Below, piece by piece: positions 10,223 through 20,368 of a DNA stretch of 64,000 bases. Position 1 is the first letter of the stretch. The number at the start of each line of letters is the position of its first letter. Both the position numbers and the translations under genes were made by a program. The DNA comes from Metaphire vulgaris (lineage: Eukaryota > Annelida > Clitellata > Crassiclitellata > Megascolecidae), in NCBI GenBank assembly GCA_018105865.1, contig CM030841.1:9557729-9621728 (forward strand), in the 5' to 3' direction. Under the pieces are notes generated by a model, which had not been told where the DNA came from, did no database searches, and saw only the letters and a list, made by a program, of their open reading frames with translations.

Positions 10223-10892
10223 TGTGACGAGCAGCGACCTAAATAGGACTCGTTTACTTACTTACTTGTCTAGGGGAAACTACTTTGGCACTAACTCGTA
10301 CATTTTAACGGACAAAACTCTTATCATAAAATATCACTTTAATCTTAATTAAATATTCAACTCTTCCGCCATAGCGGTTATCAATAAGGCAGTGCTATAT
10401 AACTCTAATCAATGTTTTAAAACGTACAGCGACAGCAACTATCTTAGCAACTAGTTACTAATGTAAATAACAGCTGATAACAGCTTCCACACAAAATCAA
10501 TGAAAATGAAACAAATGTGCCCTTGCACGAAAACCAATTCGATATACGAATTCACGAGTATTAAGCGAACTGAAATCTCGGTTCAGATTTAAACAATAGC
10601 AATTTAAACTAAAATAACGAAGAGCAGGAACGAATCGCTGCGAACCAACGTCCGCCTTCTTCTTCGGCCACCGTCGAACTCTCCTTCTTCGAAAAAGACG
10701 CACTTTCAAAACGTAACTGCCTTCAGCAACGGCTCTTGCGACCAATGACGCCCGTCGTCACATCACGCCTTCTATAACGTGAATTCCTATTTGCTCACAT
10801 AAACATAGAAGCAAACATAGTAAACTTCACATACAAACCTACCAACATTCCAATCATTTGCTATCTATGCTTCAATACAGCCCTCTATCACA
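10223..10892 (-). repeat. 5' LTR of the Gmr1-like element
   Basis: 670 bp. It would hold the promoter for minus-strand transcription, though no TATA box was assigned. Followed on the right by ATAT, the presumed target duplication. Confidence 0.95.
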
Positions 10893-11511
10893 ATATATTG
10901 CAGCGTAATGCTAATGCACAATCCTGTTGTCTGCACTCACCTTCCCTTGAAAGTCAGTCTAATTAACAGACGGTAAAAGAATCGATGGTAGAGAGTAGTC
11001 TTCCGTCGCGTCCAACTTCTTCTGCTGTGAAATCTCAGCAGACTGTCTTGTTATCTCACAAAGGCTATTTGACGTGTGCGTCAAACACAGCTTCTGCGAG
11101 ACGATGATAGGCCTATAATAGCTGCTGAAGACGAAAATGACAATTAAAAGTTAATTAATACGCGATAGTTTAAACTAATTTCGCCCTTTTCAAACTGCAA
11201 CGTAAAACATTCTCATATTCGCCGCGCGCGTGATACGAGCCCCGCTACAAGACGTCGATTGGGTATTTACACGGGAAAAGATCTATTTAATGTTATGTCT
11301 TAATTCTCCCGATAAAGTTTCGTCCGTCGATGAGATAATCATGCGAGTCTCTGGACTATTCCGCTAACTAGCAGATCTAATTGCAACGAGCAACAGACAC
11401 GATATGCAACATCTCGGCTTCGAAGCTGGACAGTGCGTGTTCTGCCACTGTTATACGTCGTGGCTTTATAGAGACGAACTCCGCATGCATTTGGATATTT
11501 CGGTGTCATCC

Positions 11512-11543
<32 letters not shown>

Positions 11544-11653
11544 CACAAACAAACACACACATATGCACGCTAACGCATTCATCTCGCCTCTCTGTCGTCA
11601 GTCAGTCGTTTAATTTGATAATTATATCGTCGATTGCGTCGATGTAGGCTTAC
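10893..11653. other. Non-coding stretch with CA repeat and a candidate splice donor
   Basis: Holds a (CA)n tract at 11512-11562, which generates spurious frames on both strands. On the minus strand AAG|GTGAGTGC near 10935-10945 would be a strong splice donor, but no coding exon can be shown. Confidence 0.4.
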
Positions 11654-11782
11654 CTGTGATGACGTCCTTCTCTCCCGGCGAAGACTCACCCGGTGGTCTC
11701 TGAGCCGCCGACCGCCTCGTTGCCGAGAAGGAGGAGGATCATAGACTCCGCTTCCTCGCCTACGCACTGTCTCTCCTCCTAC
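11654..11782 (-). other. GC-rich block with strong minus-strand splice donor (candidate 5' exon)
   Basis: A GC-rich, purine/pyrimidine-skewed block whose left edge on the minus strand is CATCACAG|GTAAGCC, a near-consensus donor. The composition would suit a 5' untranslated first exon or promoter. A MITE (11783-12245) separates it from similar GC-rich sequence at 12246-12370. No downstream exon was found to the left. Confidence 0.25.
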
Positions 11783-12245
11783 CAGGGTTATTTCTAGGAT
11801 CGTGATTTTTTGGGGTGGGGTGGGGGGTATTGGGAAAATCTGGGTGTGTGTGGTTATTTTCTAGGATTTTAGGTTTGTGAATTTGGGGTGTCGGGGAAAT
11901 ATGGGGAGGGGGTGGGTGGGTGTCGGAGTTTGCAAGTCTTTACCGAAAAAGTCTGACAAGCAAGAGCAACGTTATCAACTCTCAAAATAGTCAGACAAGC
12001 AAAAAAAGGTCATCCGATGATAAAAGTTGGGGGTGTCCTTCTCCATTTGGGGAGGGTTGTTTAGGGTTAATTATTGTGCATTTTATATGCATACCATTGT
12101 CACATTACCAAATTTTTGGGGGTGTCGACTTCAAATTTGGGGGTGTTGAAAGGTGTTAGGGGGTGTAAAAATATGTGAATATATCCTAAATAATCAATCC
12201 TAATAAACAATCCTACATATATAAAAATATGTAAAAATATCCCTG
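11783..12245. mobile_element. Inverted-repeat element, CAGGGTTATTT family
   Basis: Ends CAGGGTTATTTCTAGGAT and AAAAATATCCCTG. It shares termini and an internal 'atgcataccattgtcacatt' word with the 3663-3845 element, and termini with 20207-20360. The flanking 8-mers (CCTCCTAC, CCTCATCC) match only in part. G-rich left part. Confidence 0.6.
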
Positions 12246-12427
12246 CCTCATCCTCCTCTCAGTCACCTTTTATCTGGAGAGGAGGAGGAGGACGACGACG
12301 ACGATGCTTTTTCCACGACGATGCAGTTGTAACCGAACAACGCACTCGGTCGTCGCAAGCCATGCAAACAACAAACCAGACGGTCCACACTATTGTCTCT
12401 GCACTAAAGTTACAAGGTGGCTGTGGG

Positions 12428-12594
12428 TTGTGTTTTATCCAGTCCTGTTAGGGGAGATTCCTCCCACCCCCAAAATCACAAAATCCCTCGCCCCAAAGTC
12501 CCAGCACCGACACGAATTTTTGCATTGAACTGTGCCTTGTCCCCTCCAGCCAAGTAACCCCCTCCCCAAAGGCCTGGAGTCAAGATAAACACTG
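12428..12594 (+). mobile_element. hAT-like MITE, CAGTGTTTTATCC family, copy 1
   Basis: 167 bp with TGTTTTATCC at the left and GATAAACACTG at the right, flanked by the 8-bp duplication GCTGTGGG (12420-12427 and 12595-12602). Related copies lie at 14253-14421 (opposite orientation) and 15669-15830. Confidence 0.82.
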
Positions 12595-12602
12595 GCTGTG
12601 GG

Positions 12603-13108
12603 ATGGGTGGCGGTGGATATGGTGGTGGCAGGCTGTTTTGGCATTAAGAAAGACTATAAGCGCCTAGGAATAAGCAGCTACATTCCACTACCCCAGAAGC
12701 GCTAGATAAATTCACAAACTTTTACTTACTTACTTATTTAACGTAGGCCTAACGACGACGACTCTCCATCTCAGAGTAACCTATATATTGCCAAATTATA
12801 ATATTTTTAGGCCCAAACATTTATATAGCCTAACATCTGAACCCAATAACTAATCATTAAAATAGCTATGGGAAAGGTGAATGGTCAGACAGGCACTGAT
12901 CGTGTAACTAAAATTTTAATTTAAACTTTCAATTTTAATCAGTACAACACAAATGTGTGTCGTTTATCCGTAGAGACTGGACGTGCCTTGTCACAGGGAG
13001 GAGGTGACAATGATGATGATCATGATGATGATGACGATGATGATCGTGATAATAGTAATAATGATCGTAATGCTTTCTATACATGTAGCTTCTCTCCTGG
13101 AACGCACC
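12603..13108. other. Non-coding stretch with ATG/GAT-rich simple repeat
   Basis: Holds a degenerate (GAT)n tract at about 13009-13060, which gives Asp- or His-rich false frames. Nothing else is recognised. Confidence 0.5.
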
Positions 13109-13111
13109 TCG

Positions 13112-13156
13112 AGAGTCGAGACGATATATATATATATATATATATCGTCTCGACGT
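13112..13156. repeat. Perfect palindrome around a (TA)n core
   Basis: gtcgagacga, a (TA)n core and tcgtctcgac form a hairpin-capable inverted repeat. The hAT-like MITE at 13157 is inserted against its right arm and has duplicated CTCGACGT from it. Confidence 0.8.
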
Positions 13157-13337
13157 CAGTGGCGGCTCCACCGGAGGGGCCAGGGGGGCCCGTGCCCCAT
13201 ATTGAGTGCCTCCCCCCAGTGGCTTCCCTGTTGGGACCCTATACTTAATGCAACATACATTAAACAACAAATGGTTGGCCCCCTCATGATTAGAAGTTGC
13301 CACCCCAGCGGCCCCACTTGCCAGAGAGCCGCCACTG
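13157..13337. mobile_element. hAT-like MITE, CAGTGGCGGCT family, copy 1
   Basis: 181 bp with terminal inverted repeats CAGTGGCGGCT / AGCCGCCACTG and a perfect 8-bp duplication CTCGACGT (13149-13156 and 13338-13345). Related to 16460-16649: both share 'aaacaacaaatggttggcc' in one or the other orientation. Confidence 0.9.
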
Positions 13338-13343
13338 CTCGAC

Positions 13344-13345
<2 letters not shown>

Positions 13346-13400
<55 letters not shown>
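13346..13400. repeat. (TA)n microsatellite next to Helitron 3' end
   Basis: Pure TA repeat ending at the Helitron CTAG terminus. Copy 1 likewise has TA repeat immediately after its 3' end. Confidence 0.9.
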
Positions 13401-13401
<1 letters not shown>

Positions 13402-13876
13402 TAGAAAGATGCTCGCTTCGCTCGCAGTGCAGGATAATACTAATCCAATACCTATACCTAATACCCAATCATTGAATTCATGCTGAACAACATTTCAATG
13501 ATCGCCACCTAGCCAAGCTCTGCGCCACGTAATAATTAGGCCTATGTACGTTAAAATCACGCAACTGTGGCCATTTGTGACGCTGTACACGTATTTTTTG
13601 TGTACGTTAAAATGTACGTTGCAACTACCTTAGGCTGCGAACAATTGTTACCAATAGCAACGTCGTCGCACGCCCAGCCCTCTGACGCTTCAATGACTCG
13701 ACTAAACCGTGTTAAACTACGATTCTGCGAACAATTGTTACCAATAGCAACGTCGTCTTCGACCAACGCATCGCGACGTAAGGACTAAACGGTCTAAACC
13801 GTCTACCAATAGTCAACCAATCAGAACGCTTGAAGGTAACAGAGAGACATACAGATAAGGATCTTAATATTATAGA
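13401..13876 (-). mobile_element. Non-autonomous Helitron, copy 2
   Basis: On the minus strand it starts TCTATAATATTAAGATCC and ends CTAG, again between A and T. The 3' hairpin words gctcgcttcgctcgc are present. The 'gacgttgctattggtaacaattgttcg' block occurs twice, as in copy 1, but only one 64-bp unit is kept. Confidence 0.75.
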
Positions 13877-14252
13877 TATTAGGACCAACCCCCGTGCTGC
13901 TGGCCATTGTTTACGTCACTGACGTCGGGGAGGCTATTGCCAAAAAGTTCAAAATTTTTAAGCAGTATATAAAATGGCATAAGCTTTGTGCAAAAAGGTG
14001 TACTGTAGGCTGCAAATCACGACCATATGCATAGCAGCGCGAAGATGTGACCTTACTGTGGCAGCCTATAGCGTCGCTGTCGGTTCGAAGGTTTACGGTT
14101 GATAGTTGAAACTGAAGGGAGCTAACCAGTTTAACCAAGTCATCATCGCGGATAAGAAAGACTGCTAAAACTGTTGGCTACATGCTATGTCCATGGACGG
14201 TAATGGCTCGCGATAGTTTGCTTAAATAAGATACAAAGCGTTCGATGAAGAC

Positions 14253-14421
14253 CTGTATTTTATCCAATCCCAACCCTTTGGGGTGGGGTATTTACTTGGC
14301 TGCAGGGGAAGAGACACAGTTCAATGAAAAATTTTGTGTCAGTGCTGGGATTGGGAGGAGGGGGCGAGGTTGTGGTTTTGGAGAGCAAATCGTCCCCCTA
14401 ACAGGCCTGGACAGAACACTG
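14253..14421 (-). mobile_element. hAT-like MITE, CAGTGTTTTATCC family, copy 2
   Basis: Reverse orientation to copies 1 and 3. Ends CTGTATTTTATCC and CAGAACACTG. The flanking 8-mers ATGAAGAC and GTGAAAAC differ by two transitions, so this is an older insertion. Confidence 0.7.
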
Positions 14422-14429
14422 GTGAAAAC

Positions 14430-15660
14430 TGTCCTCATCATTTCAAAGACTGTTATTGAAGCGACTGCAATGGCTTGATTGCGGATTTTTGGTGCCTCGC
14501 CTCTCGAGGGCGGTGATGGATTCTGCGTTTGTTCTTACTGTTTTCTCTCCGAGTGTCTCTCCTGTCTGCGAAAACATGCAGGAATAGGGAAGTCATAATT
14601 GGGTCTGTATATAGTTCAAAGTAGTTCTGTTTCCGTGATTCGCGCTACATTTGATGAATCCACTCGAATGTTAGACCTACAGTATACAATTCAATGTCTC
14701 TCTGTGTGGTCATGCGTGATGCATGTATATGTGTATACACACTTTGGTTAATATATCAGTGAAACCCGCTTAATTGCATAGGTGCCGTGCAAGCCTTGCT
14801 TATGCGATTAACTGGGCTATGCGAATAGCCGGGACGACTGATAATAATTGATAACTGTACGCACAAAACACTGGTTCGGGTTTTTATGTTGTTATGCGAT
14901 TATGCGGGTTATGCAACTAAGCGGTATGCGATTAAGTTGGATCCACTTGTACTTTATTGAACGGTCTGTACTTTCATGTTTTTCCGCTTTTACAGAGTCG
15001 GAAGATTTTAGAAAATTGATACTAACTAGTCTACCCTGGCCCCTGAACATCATAGGACTGCTTAGAATTACATTAACCTTAATGTGACTGAATTACAAAT
15101 TAATCATACTCATTAATATGCGATTGACTCACAGATTAGACCGACGTAACATATAGCCTACTTGATTTTTGCCAAGTTTACCAATTACAATCTGGTAGGC
15201 CTAACTGCAAATTCAAATAATTCATATTTAAAATGGCATCCACGCTCCTAAAGAAGACAAGGCAAGACACATTGGAATAACTGTCTGTCTATTGCTTAGG
15301 CCTACTGCTTCAGGTGCTAAGAGGTCGTCCATAAATTACGATCCCTAATATCATCAGTAGCTGTCAATATCGTTACCAAAATACGACTTAGGTCTAAATA
15401 TGATATTTTAGAGCGGTCCATTCCATCTGTCCATTCTGTCCGTCTTGTCTGTCTGACTCGTCTTTATGTCATTCTCATTGGACTTCTCAGTATTTCAGTT
15501 TGGCGCTGTGTACAGTAGGTGAAACGCTGTCTGAAATACGTGTGCGTTAATTACTGCGTTTTTATGACGCAAATGCTATAGCAGTCCACCCAGCAGATGA
15601 GCCGACTTTTTAGTACGGATACAGGGTACGTAGACTCTTTAACCCTTAACTTGGTTTTGT
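14430..15660. other. No gene recognised
   Basis: AT-rich. A block at 14758-14945 repeats 'tatgcgattaa' and 'gcttaattgcat' words and may be a decayed repeat. TAGGCCTA octamers occur near 15197 and 15298. Confidence 0.5.
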
Positions 15661-15668
15661 GCACATGG

Positions 15669-15830
15669 CAGTATTTTGTTCAGGCCTGGTAGTGGGAAGA
15701 TCTCCCCCAAAAACCTCAAAATCCTCCCAAATTTCAGTACTGACACAAATTTTTGCATTGAACTATGTCCCTTCCCCTCCAGTCAAGTCAATCCCTCACC
15801 CCAAAGACCTGGAGTCTGGATAAAACACTG
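15669..15830 (+). mobile_element. hAT-like MITE, CAGTGTTTTATCC family, copy 3
   Basis: 162 bp, CAGTATTTTG at the left and GATAAAACACTG at the right, with a perfect 8-bp duplication GCACATGG (15661-15668 and 15831-15838). Confidence 0.88.
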
Positions 15831-15838
15831 GCACATGG

Positions 15839-16451
15839 ACATTCGTAATTTTAAAGAAATGCCATTCAGTACTAGGTCAGAGGGTCGCGTTGACGTTAGG
15901 AAATAATAAGAATCAATTACAAGCAGTATATAGAAACACTAGGCCTAACATCATTAATAATCATTTTTGCAAAAATGAGCCTACTCCTACAGCTACAATA
16001 TGCACAGCCAAGCTGTTGATGTACTTCAAGGCACTTACAACTTTGGCCTACAACTTGCAGTAAGAAGTTACAGTACTTTGTGCAAATTTATTACAGCGTT
16101 TTAGTACCAAGGCAAGTGCATACTTTTTCCTAGATAGCTTACTCGTCCAAGTACCCGAGCAATTATTCCGCCACACCGGCGGAGTCGGCGCCTATGGTAC
16201 CCTGTACTCAACAAGTATCCGTAACTCTGTGAATTCGAGTTCCCTCAATTTGCATCGCCGGCGACGCCGAGCATAACAAGTAGCGCCAATTGTCAACGCA
16301 TCGTTTTGTTCAATGCAGATGCTTCGTCGACTACAAACACGAGATATGACTGGAATTGCACTGGGGAGGGGGGCGATGGGAGGACGACAATGAAGGTTGA
16401 CCGCAGTGGAAATGGAAATAGAGAAAAAGAGGTCGTCAAAAATTTTTGCCG
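15839..16451. other. No gene recognised
   Basis: AT-rich to mixed sequence without a supportable gene or element boundary. Confidence 0.5.
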
Positions 16452-16459
16452 CTGCTGCT

Positions 16460-16649
16460 CAGTGGCGGCTCTAGGTTTTGGCAAGTGGGGGGGGGGCGTT
16501 GGGGTGGCAACTTCTAATCATGGGGGGCCAACCATTTGTTGTTTAATGTACATAGCATTAAGTATAGGGTCCCAACTGGGGGGAACTGGGGGGCCAGGTA
16601 CTCAATAGGGGGCACGGGCCCCCTGACCCCCCCGGTGGTGCCGCCACGG
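16460..16649. mobile_element. hAT-like MITE, CAGTGGCGGCT family, copy 2
   Basis: 190 bp, starting CAGTGGCGGCT and ending GCCGCCACGG (one changed base in the end repeat), flanked by the 8-bp duplication CTGCTGCT (16452-16459 and 16650-16657). Confidence 0.85.
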
Positions 16650-17487
16650 CTGCTGCTGATAACACGAAACCCTCGAAGGAGTTACGCATCAATGCATGAC
16701 TAATTAATGAAGGCTGATGCGTGGACATCCATGCAGATGATTTTTGTAGCGCCAGACGGAAAAACTGGATCGATCGACCATTAAATTTTATTGACGGACG
16801 AAGCAATTATCAATTAATGTGCTAAGCTAAAATAATGAATTGACAGAACACATTTATTTGCACGACTATCAGAATTCCAGGATCCACTTTTCAACATTGC
16901 GTATAAGCAGGGTGCGATTTGTAGGGGAAGAGGGGAATTTCCTCCCTACTGTCCAACTACACCTCCTCCACTGATGTGGCTATTGACATCCCAGCCAGGG
17001 AAAACAATCTTCCCCACCACTGTGGCAGGAAAATGCATTCACCGTCAGCAGAGGGAGAAAAATTTTCGTACAAAAAATGCTGTTCGGTGGTAGCGTAACT
17101 GAGGAGAGATTTATCTAAACCTTTGAAAAAATTCCATGTGTTGCTGATTAAACCATTTATACTGTACATCGTCATGGCCAGACAATAAAATTGACAGATC
17201 ATTGTTTGGTGATAGAGCAATAGTTTACTTAGCAGAACTGTGCGAAGTAGATCCGTCACAGACCCTTGGATCAGTTCTGACTGTAAGCTTACAAAAACAA
17301 TGCTAAAGTAATAGGCAATGTGCCTGCTCAGTAGAATTAAAATTCTGCCTGTCTCGTCAACTGAATGCGAGCGGGGTTTCTTGTGCATGAATATTGATAC
17401 ACCAGGTTAGAAATCAACTCAGTGTTCATACACTTTCATCTCTTGTTTTCATGAAGGTTAATGGGCCACCATCAACATTGTTCAATC

Positions 17488-17969
17488 CATGGGCGTCCGC
17501 AGAAATTTTTCCATGGGGGTGCAAAACTAGGTCTGGTGACGAAAGAAATAAAAAATTTTTCCAGGGGATGTAGGCCTAAAACAGTTTTGTGACGAAATAA
17601 ACAAGTAATTTTACTTTTTTCATAATTCCACAATTTTTTACAGGGGTGCAATTGCACCAGAGGCGTCATTTGGTGGGCTGGAGGCCGTGGCTCCCCAAGG
17701 AAATGAAAATATTAATTTATAACGTATTAATGTGCAAAAATACAAAAATTGCCAAAAATGTCAAATAATTGCACATTTTCCAACATTAGCCCTAAAATTT
17801 GCCAAAATTGCTCAAAATTTGCAAAAATTGCAAAAAATGCCTAAAATTTGCCAAAATTTGCCCAAAATTTGTCAAAAATTTGCAAAAATTGTCTTGCCTC
17901 CCCCCCAAGAAAAGTGTGAAATGACGCCACTGAATTGCACCCCCTTGCACTCCGCTCCGGACGCCCATG
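17488..17969. mobile_element. Outer hAT-like MITE of a nested pair
   Basis: Termini CATGGGCGTCCG / CGGACGCCCATG with a perfect 8-bp duplication GTTCAATC (17480-17487 and 17970-17977). Its sequence is interrupted by the 17658-17932 element. Confidence 0.85.
17658..17932. mobile_element. Inner hAT-like MITE of a nested pair
   Basis: 275 bp, CAGAGGCGTCATTT at the left and AAATGACGCCACTG at the right, flanked by AATTGCAC at 17650-17657 and 17933-17940. The core is a degenerate tandem array of aaaatttgcc-like words (about 17735-17900). Confidence 0.9.
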
Positions 17970-18592
17970 GTTCAATCTGCCAGTTATGTTGAAAAATGGG
18001 TATGCGCGATGGGCGACATTCTTCCTCAAACAATGGTCCCTCTATAGCTGTGCGCGCGCACAGAGGTCGCAAGGCAAGCGCACAAAGGATAAAATGGAGT
18101 GCACACAATTTTTGAACATTGTTCCCATTGCTTTCATATCATACAGCAATTACTTACTGCACAGAAGTTGACTTTCCATGTACAATTTTGCACACAAGTA
18201 ATTTCATGCGCACACGTACTACAAAAAATTAGAAGGAACGTTGTTCTCAGATGGACCAACTGACAAAAAACTGACAAGACATCTGCGTCAATTCCTGCCA
18301 TGGCAACTCTGTATTAATGGTTAATGTTTGTTGCTTGAATTTAGTTTCAGATTTTCAATTGTTGCTACTCGCAGCTGCGCTATTAGCCTACATTTGTGGT
18401 TTAAATAAATGGTGTGAAAATTTATACAAATAATTTTGAAAATTAAGCAGAGTAATGAATATTAAACCATGCATTGTCCACGTTCCCCCACTGCTCGTCA
18501 TGTCCCCACTGCTCCATGTCAAAAATCGCACCCTACGTAGGGTACAAGAGAATTACATCGGGTAAGAGGAAGAGGCTAGACACATGAGTGTG

Positions 18593-19661
18593 CAGGGCCA
18601 CCTTAAGGCTTAGGCAGTTTAGGCACTGCCTAGGGACGAAAATTTTTTAGGGGCGAAATAAAAAGAGAAAAAATTTGTGAGACGCGTTTTTTGATAGAAT
18701 AATGAATGGACGAATAATATTATAGTCACTGACATGAGCACGGTTGTAATTTTAATCTTGTTAGTCATAACACATAGACTAAAATTAGGGGGTGCTTTCA
18801 TTTCTAACAGTTACAACCCTAATCATAGCATGTAATATTTTAAAATGCATTAGGCCATCTGGCGAACGTTATTTCAACAGAATTTTCAGAATTTTGAATA
18901 AATTACAAAGCAACAGCTCTGATTCAATTCGAATGAAAATATGGGAAATATATTAGACAGAATTACTCATATTTTTGCCCAATAGGACAAAATGAGAGAA
19001 ATAGATGATAAAATTTCTTGAAAATTATCTTCTTCAAAATTTTGCCAGGAACATACCTTTATTACGCGTCCTAAAAATCCTATGAGTATGGCAAAATCGC
19101 TTAACCGCTAGGTTCATCAGATGCAGTGACCAACGATTGCCTATTGTTAGTGGAGTTTCAGAGCAAAATGGTCGGAATACGCTTTCCTTGCGTTATTGGT
19201 AAATAAGATTAATTTTTAAAAGCACTAAAGGCCACTTAGGCCAGGGTTTTCCACACTTTTGGGACTCCTTTAGCGGCTATGTAACATGCCGCGACCCTGA
19301 AAACTTATTGTCAACTAAACTTGGATAAAACACTAATTTTTTAATTTAAACCGTATATGGAGGATTGCAGGCATATAAATTTCTTTAAACCCAAGCCTAC
19401 TTGCAACTTTCAAGGCTTGTGACATTGTGGTTTTGGCTAGAAATGGCACTTTAAAATCTAATTTCGCGCTACCCCGCGACAGAGGCGTAGCGTACTATCG
19501 TGTAACTTTGCCGCTCATGGCCCATGACCATATCCGCCGCCCCAGGAACCAAAGAAAGATAGTTATGGCGCGCACCCCTTAAAAATTCCTCACAAAAAAG
19601 GTCGAAAAAGGGCGAACATTCAAATCTGCCTAGGGCGTCCAAAAGTCAAAAGATGGCCCTG
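18593..19661. mobile_element. hAT-like element, about 1.07 kb
   Basis: Termini CAGGGCCA / TGGCCCTG with a perfect 8-bp duplication TGAGTGTG (18585-18592 and 19662-19669). The subterminal word CTGCCTAGGG is also repeated in inverted form. No transposase frame can be made out inside, so it is non-autonomous or badly decayed. Confidence 0.82.
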
Positions 19662-19750
19662 TGAGTGTGTGTATATAATATAACACACAATTACGGAGGC
19701 ACCATCAAGTATATACGCACATCCTCTTTGGTCCGACTAGTGAGCGGCGG

Positions 19751-20073
19751 CAGGCCCTCCGAGAGAAATTCCGGGCCCCTGTGCAGAATGGCCGACGGGC
19801 CCTTTTCGTAATAATTTCTTGGCGACCTTTTTTTGCCTCGTCAGCCGTTTATTATAAGTGTTAAGTGTTGACGACCTTTTTTTTCTCGTCAGCCATTTAG
19901 CACTGTGTCCCGGGCCCCCTTGTGCTCGCCGGGCCCCTCTGCTGAACTGGCATTTTAACCATTCTTTAGTGATATTATTCATTTTATTGTTAATTATACA
20001 TATTCATCATCGGCCCGGGCCCCCTCCAGACCGCCGGGCCCCTGTGCAGTTGCCCCCCCTCTCAGAGGGCCTG
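19751..20073. mobile_element. hAT-like MITE, CAGGCCCTC family
   Basis: 323 bp, CAGGCCCTCCGAGAG at the left and CTCTCAGAGGGCCTG at the right, with a perfect 8-bp duplication AGCGGCGG (19743-19750 and 20074-20081). The internal word cgggcccct recurs several times. Confidence 0.87.
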
Positions 20074-20206
20074 AGCGGCGGGCAACTCTTCAATCAGTGG
20101 GCCACATGTCAAAAATTTGTGAGGTGCCGGGCTGTACGAACAAAATTAGGCGCCTCAAACTTTCTGACGGGCTGCAAATACAGGTACACGAAACATCGTT
20201 ATCAGT

Positions 20207-20360
20207 CAGGGATATTTTTACACCCCCCTCTCCAATTTGAGACCGAGACCCCACCCCCAATCTCAACTATGGGATAACCTTTTTTGTTTGTCAGACTTTT
20301 TGGCAGAGGACGCCATAATTTACCGGCACCCCCAAATTGATAATCCTAAAAATAACCCTG
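20207..20360. mobile_element. Inverted-repeat element, CAGGGATATTT family
   Basis: 154 bp, CAGGGATATTTTTA at the left and TAAAAATAACCCTG at the right. Flanking 8-mers TTATCAGT and TTATCAGC match at seven of eight positions, which supports hAT-type insertion for the family seen at 3663 and 11783. Confidence 0.78.
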
Positions 20361-20368
20361 TTATCAGC

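Larger units (their letters stand above)
4008..10892 (-). mobile_element. Gmr1-like Ty3/gypsy LTR retrotransposon, full length
   Basis: A complete LTR element on the minus strand. LTRs of 669 and 670 bp (TGTGACG...TATCACA) flank about 5.5 kb of internal sequence, and ATAT is duplicated at 4004-4007 and 10893-10896. In element order the coding part gives a SAP-like domain, a SCAN-like Gag, a CCHC knuckle, protease, integrase, reverse transcriptase and RNase H. Integrase before RT is a Ty1/copia-like order, but the domains are Ty3/gypsy in kind; that combination defines Gmr1-type elements. A TGG two bases inside the 5' LTR (right-hand LTR) is a candidate primer-binding site; the tRNA was not identified. 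The LTRs are almost identical, suggesting a recent insertion, yet the RT region carries frameshifts. Confidence 0.93.
16908..18535. mobile_element. Possible larger hAT-like element
   Basis: CAGGGTGCGATTT at 16908 is matched by AAATCGCACCCTA ending at 18535 (12 of 13 positions). Flanking 8-mers agree only at CGTA. A 143-codon minus-strand frame at 16957-17388 lies inside but shows no recognisable domain. The 17488-17969 insertion is nested in it. Confidence 0.4.

Noticed and set aside
11339..11613. Cys/Val- and His/Thr-rich frames
   Set aside because: They come from the (CA)n tract at 11512-11562.
12935..13486. His/Asp-rich and Ile/Tyr-rich frames of up to 167 codons
   Set aside because: They run through GAT and TA simple repeats and the hAT-like and Helitron ends.
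16957..17388. 143-codon minus-strand frame as a possible transposase
   Set aside because: No DDE, zinc-finger or dimerisation motif of hAT transposases could be seen.
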